Positions 18,018 to 27,875 of a stretch of 64,000 bases of DNA are shown in pieces. Position numbers and translations under genes: made by a program. The notes beneath the pieces were generated by a model. It was not told where the DNA came from and did not search any database. It was given only the letters and a program-made list of their open reading frames with translations. Origin of the DNA: Chryseobacterium sp. LAM-KRS1 (GTDB lineage Bacteria; Bacteroidota; Bacteroidia; Flavobacteriales; Weeksellaceae); NCBI RefSeq assembly GCF_013184525.1, contig NZ_JAAOIZ010000004.1, positions 1 to 64,000 on the forward strand, read 5' to 3'. The stretch's first letter is position 1. The number at the start of each line of letters is the position of its first letter.

Positions 18018-21000
18018 TTATTCTTTTATAAGCTTAATAATCTTATTCGAATTATTTATCCGGATCAAATATATTCCTGATGTCAATGCCGAAAGATCAG
18101 TCTTATCATTTTCAAATTTTCCGGACATGATCAGTTGTCCCGACATATTATATATCTGATAATAATATCCTCCGGTAGTATCCGGTGCCTTGATATGAAG
18201 TTCACTTTTTACCGGATTAGGAAAAACAGAGACCTGCTCTTTGCCCATAATATCCAAAAACTCATCTTTATTTAAAGGTGCTGCAGCTTTTGTCGCTGAC
18301 AAAGATGTAATCTGAAGTTTTGTAATTACCCCTTCTTCATTTCCGTCTTCATCATATTTAACCTTTACACAACGGCAGCTCATTCCAAAATAAGGGTCGT
18401 TATTATCATGAAAAGCCATAATACGGTTTGAAGAGGAAGCTGCATCGAATAACATATTTACAGAACGCCCTGTATAATTCGACGCCAATGCACCGGTCCA
18501 GAATCCGGGATATTGATAATTAAGGACGTTATAAGTCCCCTGGGCAGATTGATTCCCTGTAACACTTCTGAAACCTCTGGATCCGGAATTAGGATAATTG
18601 CCGACAGGATATGCTGACTGATTGAACATATAGCCAATCGTAGTTGTCGTACTTGGATTTCTGACTCTCACTCCCTGATAATCGTTAACGATACTATACA
18701 TGGTTGCAACATTTTTATCCTTTTTATACCATGGAGTCATTCCAAAATCTTTACCGGAAACAATTGCAACACCAGACACATCAGGAATTCTCCAGCCTTC
18801 CGGACAAGGATCAAACGGTGATTTCACACCTCCTCTTCCCCATCTGTCCGGCGCCAGATTCGGTTCAGTAGATAGCCAATCCGTTCCATTTGTATAATTA
18901 GGTGTACTGCTATTATAGGGAGCAAAAGTACTTGGAATCATATATACTAAAGGATTTCTAACAGAATAAGACAAGATTTTCGAAATTTTGTCAGACACCT
19001 TATCTGTATCCAGGAGATTTGCATTCGCAGCATAAGTATTATAAGGAACAATATAACTTCCGGACATATTATTATAAGTAGACGCAGCAAGGGTAGTATA
19101 ACTAATCGTTCCGGTTGCTAAAACATTCCCAAGAAACACATTGTATGACCCTCTGTTATCAGCATACTGGAATGTTGGAATAGGATCTTTTCTTCCCCAC
19201 TGATAATGAAGCCCAGTGGATGCCCTGATTCTGGATAATTCCGCAGAGGTAGGGGTAAGATTATTTACAACCATCGGAAATGCATCCGTTGCCCCCAGAT
19301 TTCTGTCCATAAATTCGGTCCGGAAGGGAATATCTGCTTTATCTACATAATTGACATAATTGGTGGCATTTCCGGCCGGCAATTCTGTTGTATATTGAAG
19401 ACTGTTCACGGGCGTGTCAGTAACCCAAATATGCCAGCTCCAGTAAACAGGATTAGTGATATTGCCATTATGAAGAGTAACCACCGCATTTCCACTTTGA
19501 TTGGGATTAATTGCAACTACAATTTTAGACCCGCTTAAACCGCCCAGCGACGCAGGAGAGGGATTAGCTATTGATACATTACTAATTAAACTTGTATTAG
19601 TTGTCCAAAGTACATTTACCTTAAGGTTGTTATAATTGGAAGGATCAAGAATCTCCTGATTATTAAGAAGCTGACTTTGAACTGAAAATGCTTTACTCAC
19701 TGGAATCTCTATGGTAGATACAGTTGTCGCCTTAACGATCTGATAAGTATTTGGATTATTTAGGCCCTCAAGATATTCATTGGAAATATTTAAAAATTCC
19801 GTAGGAAAATCATAATTATCAACCACATACAAAGGATCTTTTACGCAACGACATCCATTAGCTTCTGAAGTATTCATTGTTGCTAACGGCACATATTGAA
19901 ATCTACCTTTTATCGTAGGGAAATTTGAATCCGGAATGTCAGGCTGGGCTTTATCCGGAATCATATACAAGCCTCTTGCAACAGTAGCAGGAGTAGCATC
20001 AAACTGTCTGGCCATCGTCGCAGTCCATATGTTGGTATGGTGCTGGTCCGCATATTGTCCGGCCTGTGTTTCAATAGCTACCTGCCCCGTTCCGGGAAAC
20101 AATCCCATATCGTAACCTCCGACCTGAGAAAGGTCAAATCCGATATTGGAATACAATTTAATTCCCTTCATAAATAAAGGCATATTCGTATCAGTGGGTT
20201 TTATAATATGGTAGCCATTGGATTCAAAAGCATTTTTCCCCATATTGGTTCTTACTCCAAAGGGAGAAAAATCGGTCCTGATATCATCCACATAATTTGC
20301 TGAGGCAAGATTAGCAACCAAAACCGATGGAATCCGCCATCCGTTAGGACAAGGATCATAAGATGACTTATCACGGTACGGTTGAGCCGAATCATCAGTG
20401 GTATAAGTTGCGTTTATTTTCCCCTGTGAATTGTCTGACCATAAATTAAGCTCAGATAACTGGTAGTCTTTAAAATTAGAGGATTTTCCAAACCAGTTAA
20501 CCATCAGATTAGCATTGTTATTATAATATGCGGGACCAGAGTTATCATCCTTATTCACATAGATAAGACTCAAAGGATTTTTTACAGAAAGCTTGATATT
20601 ATTGGTCACTTCAGCATTGGATAATAAAACAAACTTCCTGAGATCATCAATTTTAATGGCATTAGTAAAATTTTTTGCTCCCCGGTGCCTTATTCTTCCG
20701 ATAGATCCTGATACTTCATAGAAATCATTACCCCTGTATACCAGAGAGGGTATCGGATCTTTTCTACCCCATTGATAGAGTAAGCCTAAATTCCTGTTCC
20801 ATTCTGTTCCTGTGATCGTTCCGCTTACAGAGCCTAAATCCCTATCCATCCACCTCCAGTCCGAATCAGGGATCTGTTCAATCACTCCATCGTTCCTCTG
20901 TCTTTTAATTGTTTCAAAACTTTTATAAGCAGATCCGTTAGTGGGATCATCAGTAACCCATACATGCCATGACCAAAAAATTTCGCCATTTATTCTAAAT

Positions 21001-21524
21001 GCTATTACAGCATTTCCCTCTTTTGATTTATTTACAGGAACTTTAATTTTGGCATTCTGCCCTGTATCAAGTATTTCAAGAGCGTAATTTCCTCCACTTA
21101 TAATGAGCCCAGGTACATCTTCCCATAATACATCAGCTGTTAATTTTCCTTCGGGAATACCTTCACTTCCTATATATTTATCATCTTCCCACATGGCATA
21201 GGCTTTTCTGACAGGTATTAGCAGGCCACCATATTCCTGGTTAGGATCAAAAATATAACTATTGGGCGCCTTAGTCCAATCTAAGGCAAGTGGGTTTGCT
21301 TTACTTTTTACATTAAGCCGGGATGAAAAACTTTGGGTATCAGAAGAATTGATCACTCTTTGATCAGAGTTTTGTGGTATCCTGACCAAAGAATCGTTAA
21401 CTTTTGTATAGTGATCACCTGGCCACTCATCATTTTTATCATATCTATACCCATTGCTACAATAGGCACTCACTGACACAAGGCAAAAAATTGCCGTCAT
21501 TTTTTTTAGTATACTGTTTCTCAT
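18018..21524 (-). CDS. Large secreted protein with two FISUMP-like repeats and a T9SS sorting domain
   Basis: 1168 residues from the ATG at 21524. The start MRNSILKKMTAIFCLVSVSA gives a signal peptide, and an ATG 11 codons earlier adds only a poor extension. Two long repeats follow. Each has a segment ending SWHVWVTDDP or SWHIWVTDTP, then DRDLG/DRNLG, then YQWGRKDPIP and DPCPNGWRIPS / DPCPEGWRIPD, and finally GCRCVKD / SCRCVKV. The DPCPxGWRIP and YQWGRKDPIP motifs are characteristic of the Fibrobacter succinogenes major paralogous domain. The C-terminus (VSVFPNPVKSELHI ... GIYLIRINN) is a type A T9SS sorting domain, so the protein should be exported and anchored at the surface. It may be an adhesin or structural protein; function unknown. 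It is monocistronic, with a terminator right after it and about 320 bp of AT-rich upstream DNA. Confidence 0.85.
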   Translation of the reverse strand: MRNSILKKMTAIFCLVSVSAYCSNGYRYDKNDEWPGDHYTKVNDSLVRIPQNSDQRVINSSDTQSFSSRLNVKSKANPLALDWTKAPNSYIFDPNQEYGGLLIPVRKAYAMWEDDKYIGSEGIPEGKLTADVLWEDVPGLIISGGNYALEILDTGQNAKIKVPVNKSKEGNAVIAFRINGEIFWSWHVWVTDDPTNGSAYKSFETIKRQRNDGVIEQIPDSDWRWMDRDLGSVSGTITGTEWNRNLGLLYQWGRKDPIPSLVYRGNDFYEVSGSIGRIRHRGAKNFTNAIKIDDLRKFVLLSNAEVTNNIKLSVKNPLSLIYVNKDDNSGPAYYNNNANLMVNWFGKSSNFKDYQLSELNLWSDNSQGKINATYTTDDSAQPYRDKSSYDPCPNGWRIPSVLVANLASANYVDDIRTDFSPFGVRTNMGKNAFESNGYHIIKPTDTNMPLFMKGIKLYSNIGFDLSQVGGYDMGLFPGTGQVAIETQAGQYADQHHTNIWTATMARQFDATPATVARGLYMIPDKAQPDIPDSNFPTIKGRFQYVPLATMNTSEANGCRCVKDPLYVVDNYDFPTEFLNISNEYLEGLNNPNTYQIVKATTVSTIEIPVSKAFSVQSQLLNNQEILDPSNYNNLKVNVLWTTNTSLISNVSIANPSPASLGGLSGSKIVVAINPNQSGNAVVTLHNGNITNPVYWSWHIWVTDTPVNSLQYTTELPAGNATNYVNYVDKADIPFRTEFMDRNLGATDAFPMVVNNLTPTSAELSRIRASTGLHYQWGRKDPIPTFQYADNRGSYNVFLGNVLATGTISYTTLAASTYNNMSGSYIVPYNTYAANANLLDTDKVSDKISKILSYSVRNPLVYMIPSTFAPYNSSTPNYTNGTDWLSTEPNLAPDRWGRGGVKSPFDPCPEGWRIPDVSGVAIVSGKDFGMTPWYKKDKNVATMYSIVNDYQGVRVRNPSTTTTIGYMFNQSAYPVGNYPNSGSRGFRSVTGNQSAQGTYNVLNYQYPGFWTGALASNYTGRSVNMLFDAASSSNRIMAFHDNNDPYFGMSCRCVKVKYDEDGNEEGVITKLQITSLSATKAAAPLNKDEFLDIMGKEQVSVFPNPVKSELHIKAPDTTGGYYYQIYNMSGQLIMSGKFENDKTDLSALTSGIYLIRINNSNKIIKLIKE

Positions 21525-21796
21525 ATCCTTAGGTTTGGTGTAGAAACACCAATACAAATTTTAAGCCCGCATCAATAAATAGTGATTTATATTATAAATA
21601 TATGTTTAATAAGTTAATTATTATATAAATATTATTAAATAAAACAATTATTTATAGATATTCTATTTTGATTAAAGCAGCACAAAACTACAATATTATT
21701 GTATTGAATTTTAAATTTGTGGTATATTAAATTCACAAATTACAAGGCAAAATATAGCTTGGAATACAAAGAAATGAGCATTCATAAGGCATAGCA
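21525..21796. other. AT-rich intergenic region upstream of the FISUMP gene
   Basis: About 270 bases with no credible gene. It must contain the promoter of the 18018-21524 gene. The best -7 candidate on the minus strand is TAGTTTTG (complement of 21683-21690), without a clear -33 and with a long leader of about 150 bases. Confidence 0.4.
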
Positions 21797-21828
21797 AAAA
21801 AAAGACGCATCTTTAAAGTGCGCCTTTT
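21797..21828 (-). terminator. Terminator after the EpsG-like gene
   Basis: AAAAGACGCA pairs with TGCGCCTTTT (one mismatch) with a 9-base loop, followed on the minus strand by eight T's. It is located 23 bases after the EpsG-like stop. Confidence 0.8.
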
Positions 21829-21850
21829 TGTCAATACATTTACTTTATTG

Positions 21851-22990
21851 TTAAGGTAAAATATGATTTTTATAGAGGTCAATGGTGAACCTACCTGCAA
21901 TAATATTTCTGAAACTGGAAAATACCACGAAGTTGAATATGGTCAATGCAATGATAAAGGAATATATTAATCTCTTTTTATTAGCCGAAACAACATACAT
22001 TGCATTAGGAATCAATACAAATGAGAAACCAATAAACGCTCCCGCAAGCCTGGATGAGAACACCGGATTGTTTCTGAATATGAAATAAAAACAGATTCCA
22101 ATGACGGCATAGTTCCTGTGATATTCATAATATGGATATTTTTCCTTCATGGGAGTATCAAATGCAAATAAAAAGAATGTGAGAATTGCCATTAACGCTT
22201 CGGGAATACCAAATCCCCCATTTAATCGCTGCGCCGTCTCATCCACATATCCGTTAAAACCTTCCACAAGCATACTATCGGAGGCAATATTACTCAAAAA
22301 GTTACCAAAAACCTTATACACTTCGAATGGAGACAAAAAGATCGAAACAATAATAGATACCAGCATCATTGTTTTATTTAAAGGTATGCGTGCAACCCAA
22401 TACATGGGTAGAAATATGTAACATACATTATGAATCCCTGAAGCTATGAATACAAAGAATAAATAGTGCCATAATTTTCTTTCTTTAATATACCTGATTG
22501 CGAAGTATATAATAAAAGTTCCAAGATTCTGCCTGATCTGTCCACTTTCTCCAATGAAGAAATTGGGAATAAACATAAACAGCGTAAAAGTAAATGGATA
22601 AAAAGTATTGTCTTCTGTATATTTTATCTTAAAAAATATAGCAAAAATAGCAATAACGAGTGTCAGCATGTAAAACGGAGCATTGAACACATTAAGCATG
22701 ATCTTATTTATCAATGCATACAACCATTCTATATCAACATTCTCTGAACCTTCTATGTGAAGGGCTTTTAAAAAGATACTCCAATATTCTTTTGTATCTG
22801 AATAGATATAAATTCCTCTATAACTCCCATAATCCGGCCCAACACTATCTCTGAGCCCGGCAATAATAATCAGGTAAACCCCTAAAAACCAAAACCACTT
22901 TTTATCAACTTTATTTCCAAAGACCTCCTGCACGCTAAAAATAAGCATGTAGATCATCGCAATGATGTAATATGGATGCAATAAACTCAT
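21851..22990 (-). CDS. EpsG-family membrane protein, candidate polysaccharide polymerase
   Basis: 379 residues with about 10 membrane helices. The early motif AGLRDSVGPDYGSYRGIY is typical of the EpsG family, and the FFIGESGQIRQNLGTFIIYFAIRY segment resembles the family's second conserved block. EpsG-like proteins are thought to act as Wzy-type polymerases in exopolysaccharide synthesis. The ATG overlaps the stop of the upstream gene by 4 bases (ATGA), so the two are translationally coupled. The pair stands apart from the wzc/wza set by topA and the FISUMP gene. It could serve that glycan or a different one. Confidence 0.78.
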   Translation of the reverse strand: MSLLHPYYIIAMIYMLIFSVQEVFGNKVDKKWFWFLGVYLIIIAGLRDSVGPDYGSYRGIYIYSDTKEYWSIFLKALHIEGSENVDIEWLYALINKIMLNVFNAPFYMLTLVIAIFAIFFKIKYTEDNTFYPFTFTLFMFIPNFFIGESGQIRQNLGTFIIYFAIRYIKERKLWHYLFFVFIASGIHNVCYIFLPMYWVARIPLNKTMMLVSIIVSIFLSPFEVYKVFGNFLSNIASDSMLVEGFNGYVDETAQRLNGGFGIPEALMAILTFFLFAFDTPMKEKYPYYEYHRNYAVIGICFYFIFRNNPVFSSRLAGAFIGFSFVLIPNAMYVVSANKKRLIYSFIIALTIFNFVVFSSFRNIIAGRFTIDLYKNHILP

Positions 22991-23994
22991 GAGAGGATCA
23001 GGGAATTTTTAAATTGATGATAAGCCACTACAATTCCTGTCAGAATAAGTGGAAGGAAAAGCCTCACCTCCCAGTAAAGTCCCACCATGGTAATCATAGC
23101 AAGATAAGGCAATGAGAAAAATAAATACTTTTTAAATATCGTTTTATTCTCAGCAGATACGCCCAACAGGTATACAAAATACAAGACTATGGATCCAAAT
23201 AACAGCCCCGCCAGATTGAACGGGCTTTCGAAGTTCCTGTTGATATAAAAGCCTTCTACAAAAGTGGTTTCCTGAACAACAATCATTCTCAATCCTAAAT
23301 AGGCTGTTAAAAAAGAGATCACCAGAGGAATTGTTTTTGCGACCATTGTATAATTTCCTTTTCTGAGATCATCCATATCCAGGAAGAGCGCAGCAAAAAA
23401 AGCAATATTCAGACAAGCCGTCTCCCTAACGAACGTCGAAAGAAATATTAAAACAATTAGAATATAAAAATATGCAGTCTTATTTGTATGAAAATATTTT
23501 AATGTTAAAAATACTCCTGTCAGATAACAAAAAAGTGCCATCATATCACAATTTGTAGGTGCATATTGCGTGATTACAATAAAAAACACGGCCAGCAGAT
23601 GAATAACCCTTTTTAGATTGATGTTTAAAAGAAGTGAAACCGGCTTCAGGGAAAGTAGTTTATTAAAAACAACGGAAGAAAGAATAAAGAAGAAACTGTT
23701 CATCAGAAAAAGACCATGATAAAATGCAGTTCCGTTTTTATGTAGAAATTTCCGAAAAAAGCCCAGATAATTTTCAATAATATATCCCACAATGTCCGTA
23801 AGATACAAACTGAGATAGTTGGGAAGTACCCGATAAGCATAGACCGATGAAAACAAATAATCGGGCGGCCTTTCTGCTGTTTTCAATCTTGTGTAGGAAG
23901 ACTCAAATCCATAATAGGACATTGAGAACAGCAAAAGCGGAAGTATTATCGTAAATAAAAATCCGTTTATTTTTTCATCAAATATTTTCAACAT
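22987..23994 (-). CDS. Polytopic membrane protein, function unknown
   Basis: 335 residues with 8-9 hydrophobic helices and few conserved polar motifs. SSVYAYRVLPNYLSLYLTD after the first helix and ITQYAPTNCDMMALFCYLTG in the middle are the most distinctive stretches. The layout is reminiscent of GT-C glycosyltransferases or Wzy-like proteins, but no catalytic motif is clear. Coupling to the EpsG-like gene suggests a joint role in surface glycan assembly. It starts a two-gene unit with its own promoter and is divergent from the pigment cluster. Confidence 0.7.
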   Translation of the reverse strand: MLKIFDEKINGFLFTIILPLLLFSMSYYGFESSYTRLKTAERPPDYLFSSVYAYRVLPNYLSLYLTDIVGYIIENYLGFFRKFLHKNGTAFYHGLFLMNSFFFILSSVVFNKLLSLKPVSLLLNINLKRVIHLLAVFFIVITQYAPTNCDMMALFCYLTGVFLTLKYFHTNKTAYFYILIVLIFLSTFVRETACLNIAFFAALFLDMDDLRKGNYTMVAKTIPLVISFLTAYLGLRMIVVQETTFVEGFYINRNFESPFNLAGLLFGSIVLYFVYLLGVSAENKTIFKKYLFFSLPYLAMITMVGLYWEVRLFLPLILTGIVVAYHQFKNSLILS

Positions 23995-24057
23995 ATCAAA
24001 ACAGCTTTTTATTCAGAATAATTTTGTTTTAAAATATATTATTAGGAGGGACATTTG

Positions 24058-24065
24058 CAAAAGTA
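24058..24065 (-). promoter_or_regulatory. Promoter -7 element for the EpsG-like operon
   Basis: The minus strand reads TACTTTTG, about 64 bases before the ATG at 23994. No -33 TTTG is evident at normal spacing. Confidence 0.5.
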
Positions 24066-24128
24066 TAAGTTTTTTTTATTTTACCTAAACATTTTATTGA
24101 TTTTAAAATAAACTTACGGGGTAAAAGT

Positions 24129-24158
24129 TTTGAACTAATACTTAAAAAATTAAATTTG
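24129..24158 (+). promoter_or_regulatory. Main promoter of the right-facing pigment operon
   Basis: TTTG (24129-24132), 18 bp, then TAAATTTG (24151-24158): a near-ideal Bacteroidota promoter. Transcription should start near 24165, leaving a leader of roughly 15 bases before the ATG at 24180. As the genes up to 43139 are nearly contiguous, this may drive about 19 kb. Confidence 0.8.
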
Positions 24159-24179
24159 CAAACTTGATTTTTTAATGAG

Positions 24180-27100
24180 ATGCATCGTTTTTTTATATTT
24201 TTATACTATTTAATCTCCAAAAACAGAGTTCTATCTGCATTATTTGCAGTGGGAATTGCTTTGGTTTGCCTGTTTTTTGCATCAAAAATAAATTTCGAGG
24301 AAGACATCAATCAGATCATTCCTAAAAGTGAAAAATCTGATCTTACTGCAAAAATTCTTAAACAACTTAATTTTTCAGATAAGATCATCGTCATCATTGA
24401 GAATAAATCTTCGGAGGATAATTTTCAGCTTTCTGAAACCGCCAATACTTTTCTGGAAAAAATTTCTCCTTTACAAAAGTATATCGGAGCGATTCAGGGA
24501 AAGGTAAATGACAGTGAAATTTCCGAGACTTTTGATTTTGTAAATCAAAACCTCCCTTTGTTTTTAGATGAAAATGACTATAAAGAAATCAACAGGAAGA
24601 TTCAGAAAGACAGCATTGCAAAACAGGTAGAAAACAATTACATCTCTCTTGCTTCTCCAACAAGCCTGGTTACAAAAGAATTTATAAAAAAAGATCCCCT
24701 CGGAATTACTTTTTTAGGCATTAAAAAATTGAATGCACTTAATGTCAGCAAAGATTTTAAGCTGGAGGATAATTTTATTGTAACGAAAGACGGAAAAAAT
24801 CTATTACTTTTTATTGATCCTAAAAACAAAAGTAACGACACTAAAAACAATGAATTTTTTGTAGACCAGCTCAACAAAATAAAGGATGATCTTAATAAAG
24901 AATTTAAAGGAAAAACAGAAATCAGCTACTTTGGTTCACCCGTAATTGCGGTTGCAAATGCTGAACAGATAAAAAAGGACATTCAGAATACAGTAATGAT
25001 TTCCATGACTGTACTGCTGATCCTGCTTATTTATTATTTCAGGAATTTCTTCACTCCGATTATTGTTTTTCTTCCTACGGTATTTTCTGTTCTGCTGGCA
25101 CTGCTTATCTTATATTTTATTAAGGATAAGATCTCAGCAATTTCATTAAGTGTCGGAGCAATCCTTATCGGAATTACAATAGATTATGCCTTGCATATTC
25201 TTACACACTATAAACACAATAATAATATTGAAGAACTCTATAAAGAAATTACCCAACCTATTATTTTAAGCAGTGCTACCACTGCGGTTTCTTTTTTATG
25301 TCTCGTCTTCGTAAGATCGGAAGCCTTAAAGGATCTGGGACTATTTGCTTCACTAACCGTAATGCTTTCTTCCATTTCAGCCCTGATTATCGTTCCCCAA
25401 CTATACCACCCTAAAGAAAAAGGGGAAAAAGCAAGCACAAATTTTATTGACAGGATCGGCTTTTATCCCTATGAAAAGAACAAACCCCTAATTATAGGAT
25501 GCTCCCTGGTCATTATTGCCTGCTTATTTGGATTCAGGCACGTGGGTTTTAATGAAGACATTGGAGATCTAAATTACATTCCAAAGGATCTGAAAATAAG
25601 CGAAGCAAAATTACAGAAGCTTTCAGATATTACTTCAAAATCAATCTACACCATTTCCTATGGTAATTCTGAAGAAGAAGCATTAACCCGAAACACCCAA
25701 CTGAACCAATTTCTGGAAAAAGAAAAAAAGGAAGGAAAAATCCTGAGCTATAATTCTCTGGGCAATGTAGTCCTGTCTGAAAAGGATCAGCAAAAAAAGA
25801 TTGAAAACTGGAAAAAATTCTGGAACGACCCAAAGAAAAATCAAACGGTTTCAGAATTGGTAAGCAATGGAAACAAATTTGGATTTAATAGTTCAGCTTT
25901 TAAGCAATTTACAGAACTTTTAAACAAAAACTACTCCACCCGCAGCATTGAGGATTATGAAAAAATAAAAGCATTACAGGTATCTGAATTTTTAAGCAAT
26001 GAAAAAGGATTTTATACTATTTCCAATATTATAAAAGTGGATGAAACTAAAAGAGATGCCTTTATCAGAGATGTAGAAAAAAAGCAGGATGTTCTTGCTA
26101 TTGACCGCCAGCAAATGAATGAGAATTTTCTGGGATTATTGAAAAGAGATTTCAACACCCTGATCAATTATTCACTACTCGCCATCATCCTTACTATTAT
26201 TGTCTTTTTCAGAAATTTTGAACTCACTGTCCTTACCATGTTCCCTATTGTATTAACAGGAGTGGTTACAGCCGGCATTCTTTATTTCTTAGGGCTGGAA
26301 CTCAATATTTTCAGTACTGTAGTCTGTACCCTCATCTTTGGAGTCGGAGACGATTTCAGCATCTTTCTGACAAAGGCTATGCAAAAAGAACATACTACAG
26401 GTAAAAATGAACTTCCCACTTACAGGATCTCAATCATTTTAGCTGTTTTCACCACTATTTTATCGATCGGCTCATTGATTTTTGCCAAGCATCCAGCATT
26501 ACACTCTTTGGCACTGGTGGCTTTAATAGGAATGTTTTCGGTTATTATCATTACTTCTACTTTGTATCCGTTCTGGTTCAGACTTTTAATTATTAACAGA
26601 GCAAAAAAGGGACTTTCTCCTATTACTTTTAGATTATTCCTTCACTCCGTGGTATCGTTTGCCTACTATGGGCTGGGAGGATTTCTTTTTTCCTTGTTTG
26701 GAGCTTTTTTTGTTAAAAATGCCAGGGGAAATACACTCAGGTATATCAAAATATTCATTGCCCGGTTTTTAACTTCTGTTTTATATAGTAATCCATTTGT
26801 AAAAAAGACGGTGATAAAAAATCCTGAAGAAGATTTAAGTAAACCTGCTATTATTATTGCCAATCATACTTCATTCCTGGATACACTGGCTCTAGCAATG
26901 ACCAATTACAAGATTGTATATCTTGTAAATGATTGGGTGTATAACTCACCTATTTTTGGAAAACTTGTAAAGGCATTAGGTTTTTATCCGGTTTCCCAAG
27001 GTATTGAAAACGGAATTGACAAACTAAAAGAAAAGGTACAACAAGGATATTCGCTGGTGGTTTTTCCGGAAGCAGAACGTTCTTATACGAATGATATTAA

Positions 27101-27830
27101 AAGATTTCATAAAGGAGCTTTCTACCTTTCTGAGCAATTGAATCTGGATATTTTACCCGTGTATATTCATGGCAACTCGGAAGTATTGCCAAAAGGAGAC
27201 TTTATCATTTATGATGGGAGCATTACGGTAAAAGTAGGAGATCGTATCCTTCAAAATGATGAGAGTTTTGGGTCCACGTATTCTGAACGAACAAAAAAAA
27301 TAAACGCTTATTTCAGAGAAGAGTTTTCAAAGCTAAGAGAAGAGCTGGAGAATGAGGATTACTTTAAAAAGAAGCTGTTTCTGAGCTTTTTGTATAAGGA
27401 AAATGAGATTGTAAAACAGGTTAAAGAAGATTTCAGGATCAATAAGTCTGCTTACTTTGAATTGAACAAGCATATTCCTAAAGACGCAACGCTTCTTCAT
27501 ATTGCAGATGACTACGGCCAGATCGACATCCTACTTTCTCTTCAACAGGCAAGCCGCAAGATATTCAGTTTGATTCCGGATATTGAAAAAAGAGAAATCG
27601 CTGATCATAATTATCTCGTTAAAAAAAGAAAAATAAACTATATATCCACAATTTCAGAGATTAATAAAAAGGTTGGTATACTTTTAGTTTCCAGTGATAA
27701 CTATGCTTTAAACAGTATTGACCAGCTTCCTGATGTTATTATCTTCTTCAATATTAAAAACTTATTGTTTCAAAACGACGAATATAATTTATATTTTAGT
27801 TCAGAATCAATTAAAATCTATAAGAGATAA
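24180..27830 (+). CDS. MMPL/RND-type exporter fused to a PlsC acyltransferase and a methyltransferase-like tail
   Basis: 1216 residues. Residues 1-835 form two MMPL halves, each with a periplasmic loop and a helix bundle (for example GAILIGITIDYALHILTHY and LIFGVGDDFSIFLTKAM). Residues about 870-1060 are a 1-acylglycerol-phosphate acyltransferase domain with the HX4D motif NHTSFLD (about 895-901) and FPEAERS (about 961). The last about 110 residues (LHIADDYGQIDILLSL...) look like a shortened Rossmann/methyltransferase fragment without a clear SAM loop. In flexirubin and aryl polyene clusters such fusions are thought to acylate a lipid or carrier and move the product across the inner membrane. 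It is the first gene of the operon. Confidence 0.88.
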   Translation: MHRFFIFLYYLISKNRVLSALFAVGIALVCLFFASKINFEEDINQIIPKSEKSDLTAKILKQLNFSDKIIVIIENKSSEDNFQLSETANTFLEKISPLQKYIGAIQGKVNDSEISETFDFVNQNLPLFLDENDYKEINRKIQKDSIAKQVENNYISLASPTSLVTKEFIKKDPLGITFLGIKKLNALNVSKDFKLEDNFIVTKDGKNLLLFIDPKNKSNDTKNNEFFVDQLNKIKDDLNKEFKGKTEISYFGSPVIAVANAEQIKKDIQNTVMISMTVLLILLIYYFRNFFTPIIVFLPTVFSVLLALLILYFIKDKISAISLSVGAILIGITIDYALHILTHYKHNNNIEELYKEITQPIILSSATTAVSFLCLVFVRSEALKDLGLFASLTVMLSSISALIIVPQLYHPKEKGEKASTNFIDRIGFYPYEKNKPLIIGCSLVIIACLFGFRHVGFNEDIGDLNYIPKDLKISEAKLQKLSDITSKSIYTISYGNSEEEALTRNTQLNQFLEKEKKEGKILSYNSLGNVVLSEKDQQKKIENWKKFWNDPKKNQTVSELVSNGNKFGFNSSAFKQFTELLNKNYSTRSIEDYEKIKALQVSEFLSNEKGFYTISNIIKVDETKRDAFIRDVEKKQDVLAIDRQQMNENFLGLLKRDFNTLINYSLLAIILTIIVFFRNFELTVLTMFPIVLTGVVTAGILYFLGLELNIFSTVVCTLIFGVGDDFSIFLTKAMQKEHTTGKNELPTYRISIILAVFTTILSIGSLIFAKHPALHSLALVALIGMFSVIIITSTLYPFWFRLLIINRAKKGLSPITFRLFLHSVVSFAYYGLGGFLFSLFGAFFVKNARGNTLRYIKIFIARFLTSVLYSNPFVKKTVIKNPEEDLSKPAIIIANHTSFLDTLALAMTNYKIVYLVNDWVYNSPIFGKLVKALGFYPVSQGIENGIDKLKEKVQQGYSLVVFPEAERSYTNDIKRFHKGAFYLSEQLNLDILPVYIHGNSEVLPKGDFIIYDGSITVKVGDRILQNDESFGSTYSERTKKINAYFREEFSKLREELENEDYFKKKLFLSFLYKENEIVKQVKEDFRINKSAYFELNKHIPKDATLLHIADDYGQIDILLSLQQASRKIFSLIPDIEKREIADHNYLVKKRKINYISTISEINKKVGILLVSSDNYALNSIDQLPDVIIFFNIKNLLFQNDEYNLYFSSESIKIYKR

Positions 27831-27849
27831 CAGATAAATTATAAAATTA

Positions 27850-27857
27850 TATTTTTG
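27850..27857 (+). promoter_or_regulatory. Possible secondary promoter before darA
   Basis: TATTTTTG in the 45 bp gap before darA matches TAnnTTTG but lacks a clear -33 element. It may supplement the upstream promoter. Confidence 0.35.
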
Positions 27858-27875
27858 TAAACAATAAAAATTTCC

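Noticed and set aside
24043..24052. AGGAGGG upstream of the pigment operon as a Shine-Dalgarno site
   Set aside because: It lies more than 120 bases before the ATG and upstream of the promoter, so it cannot be in the leader.
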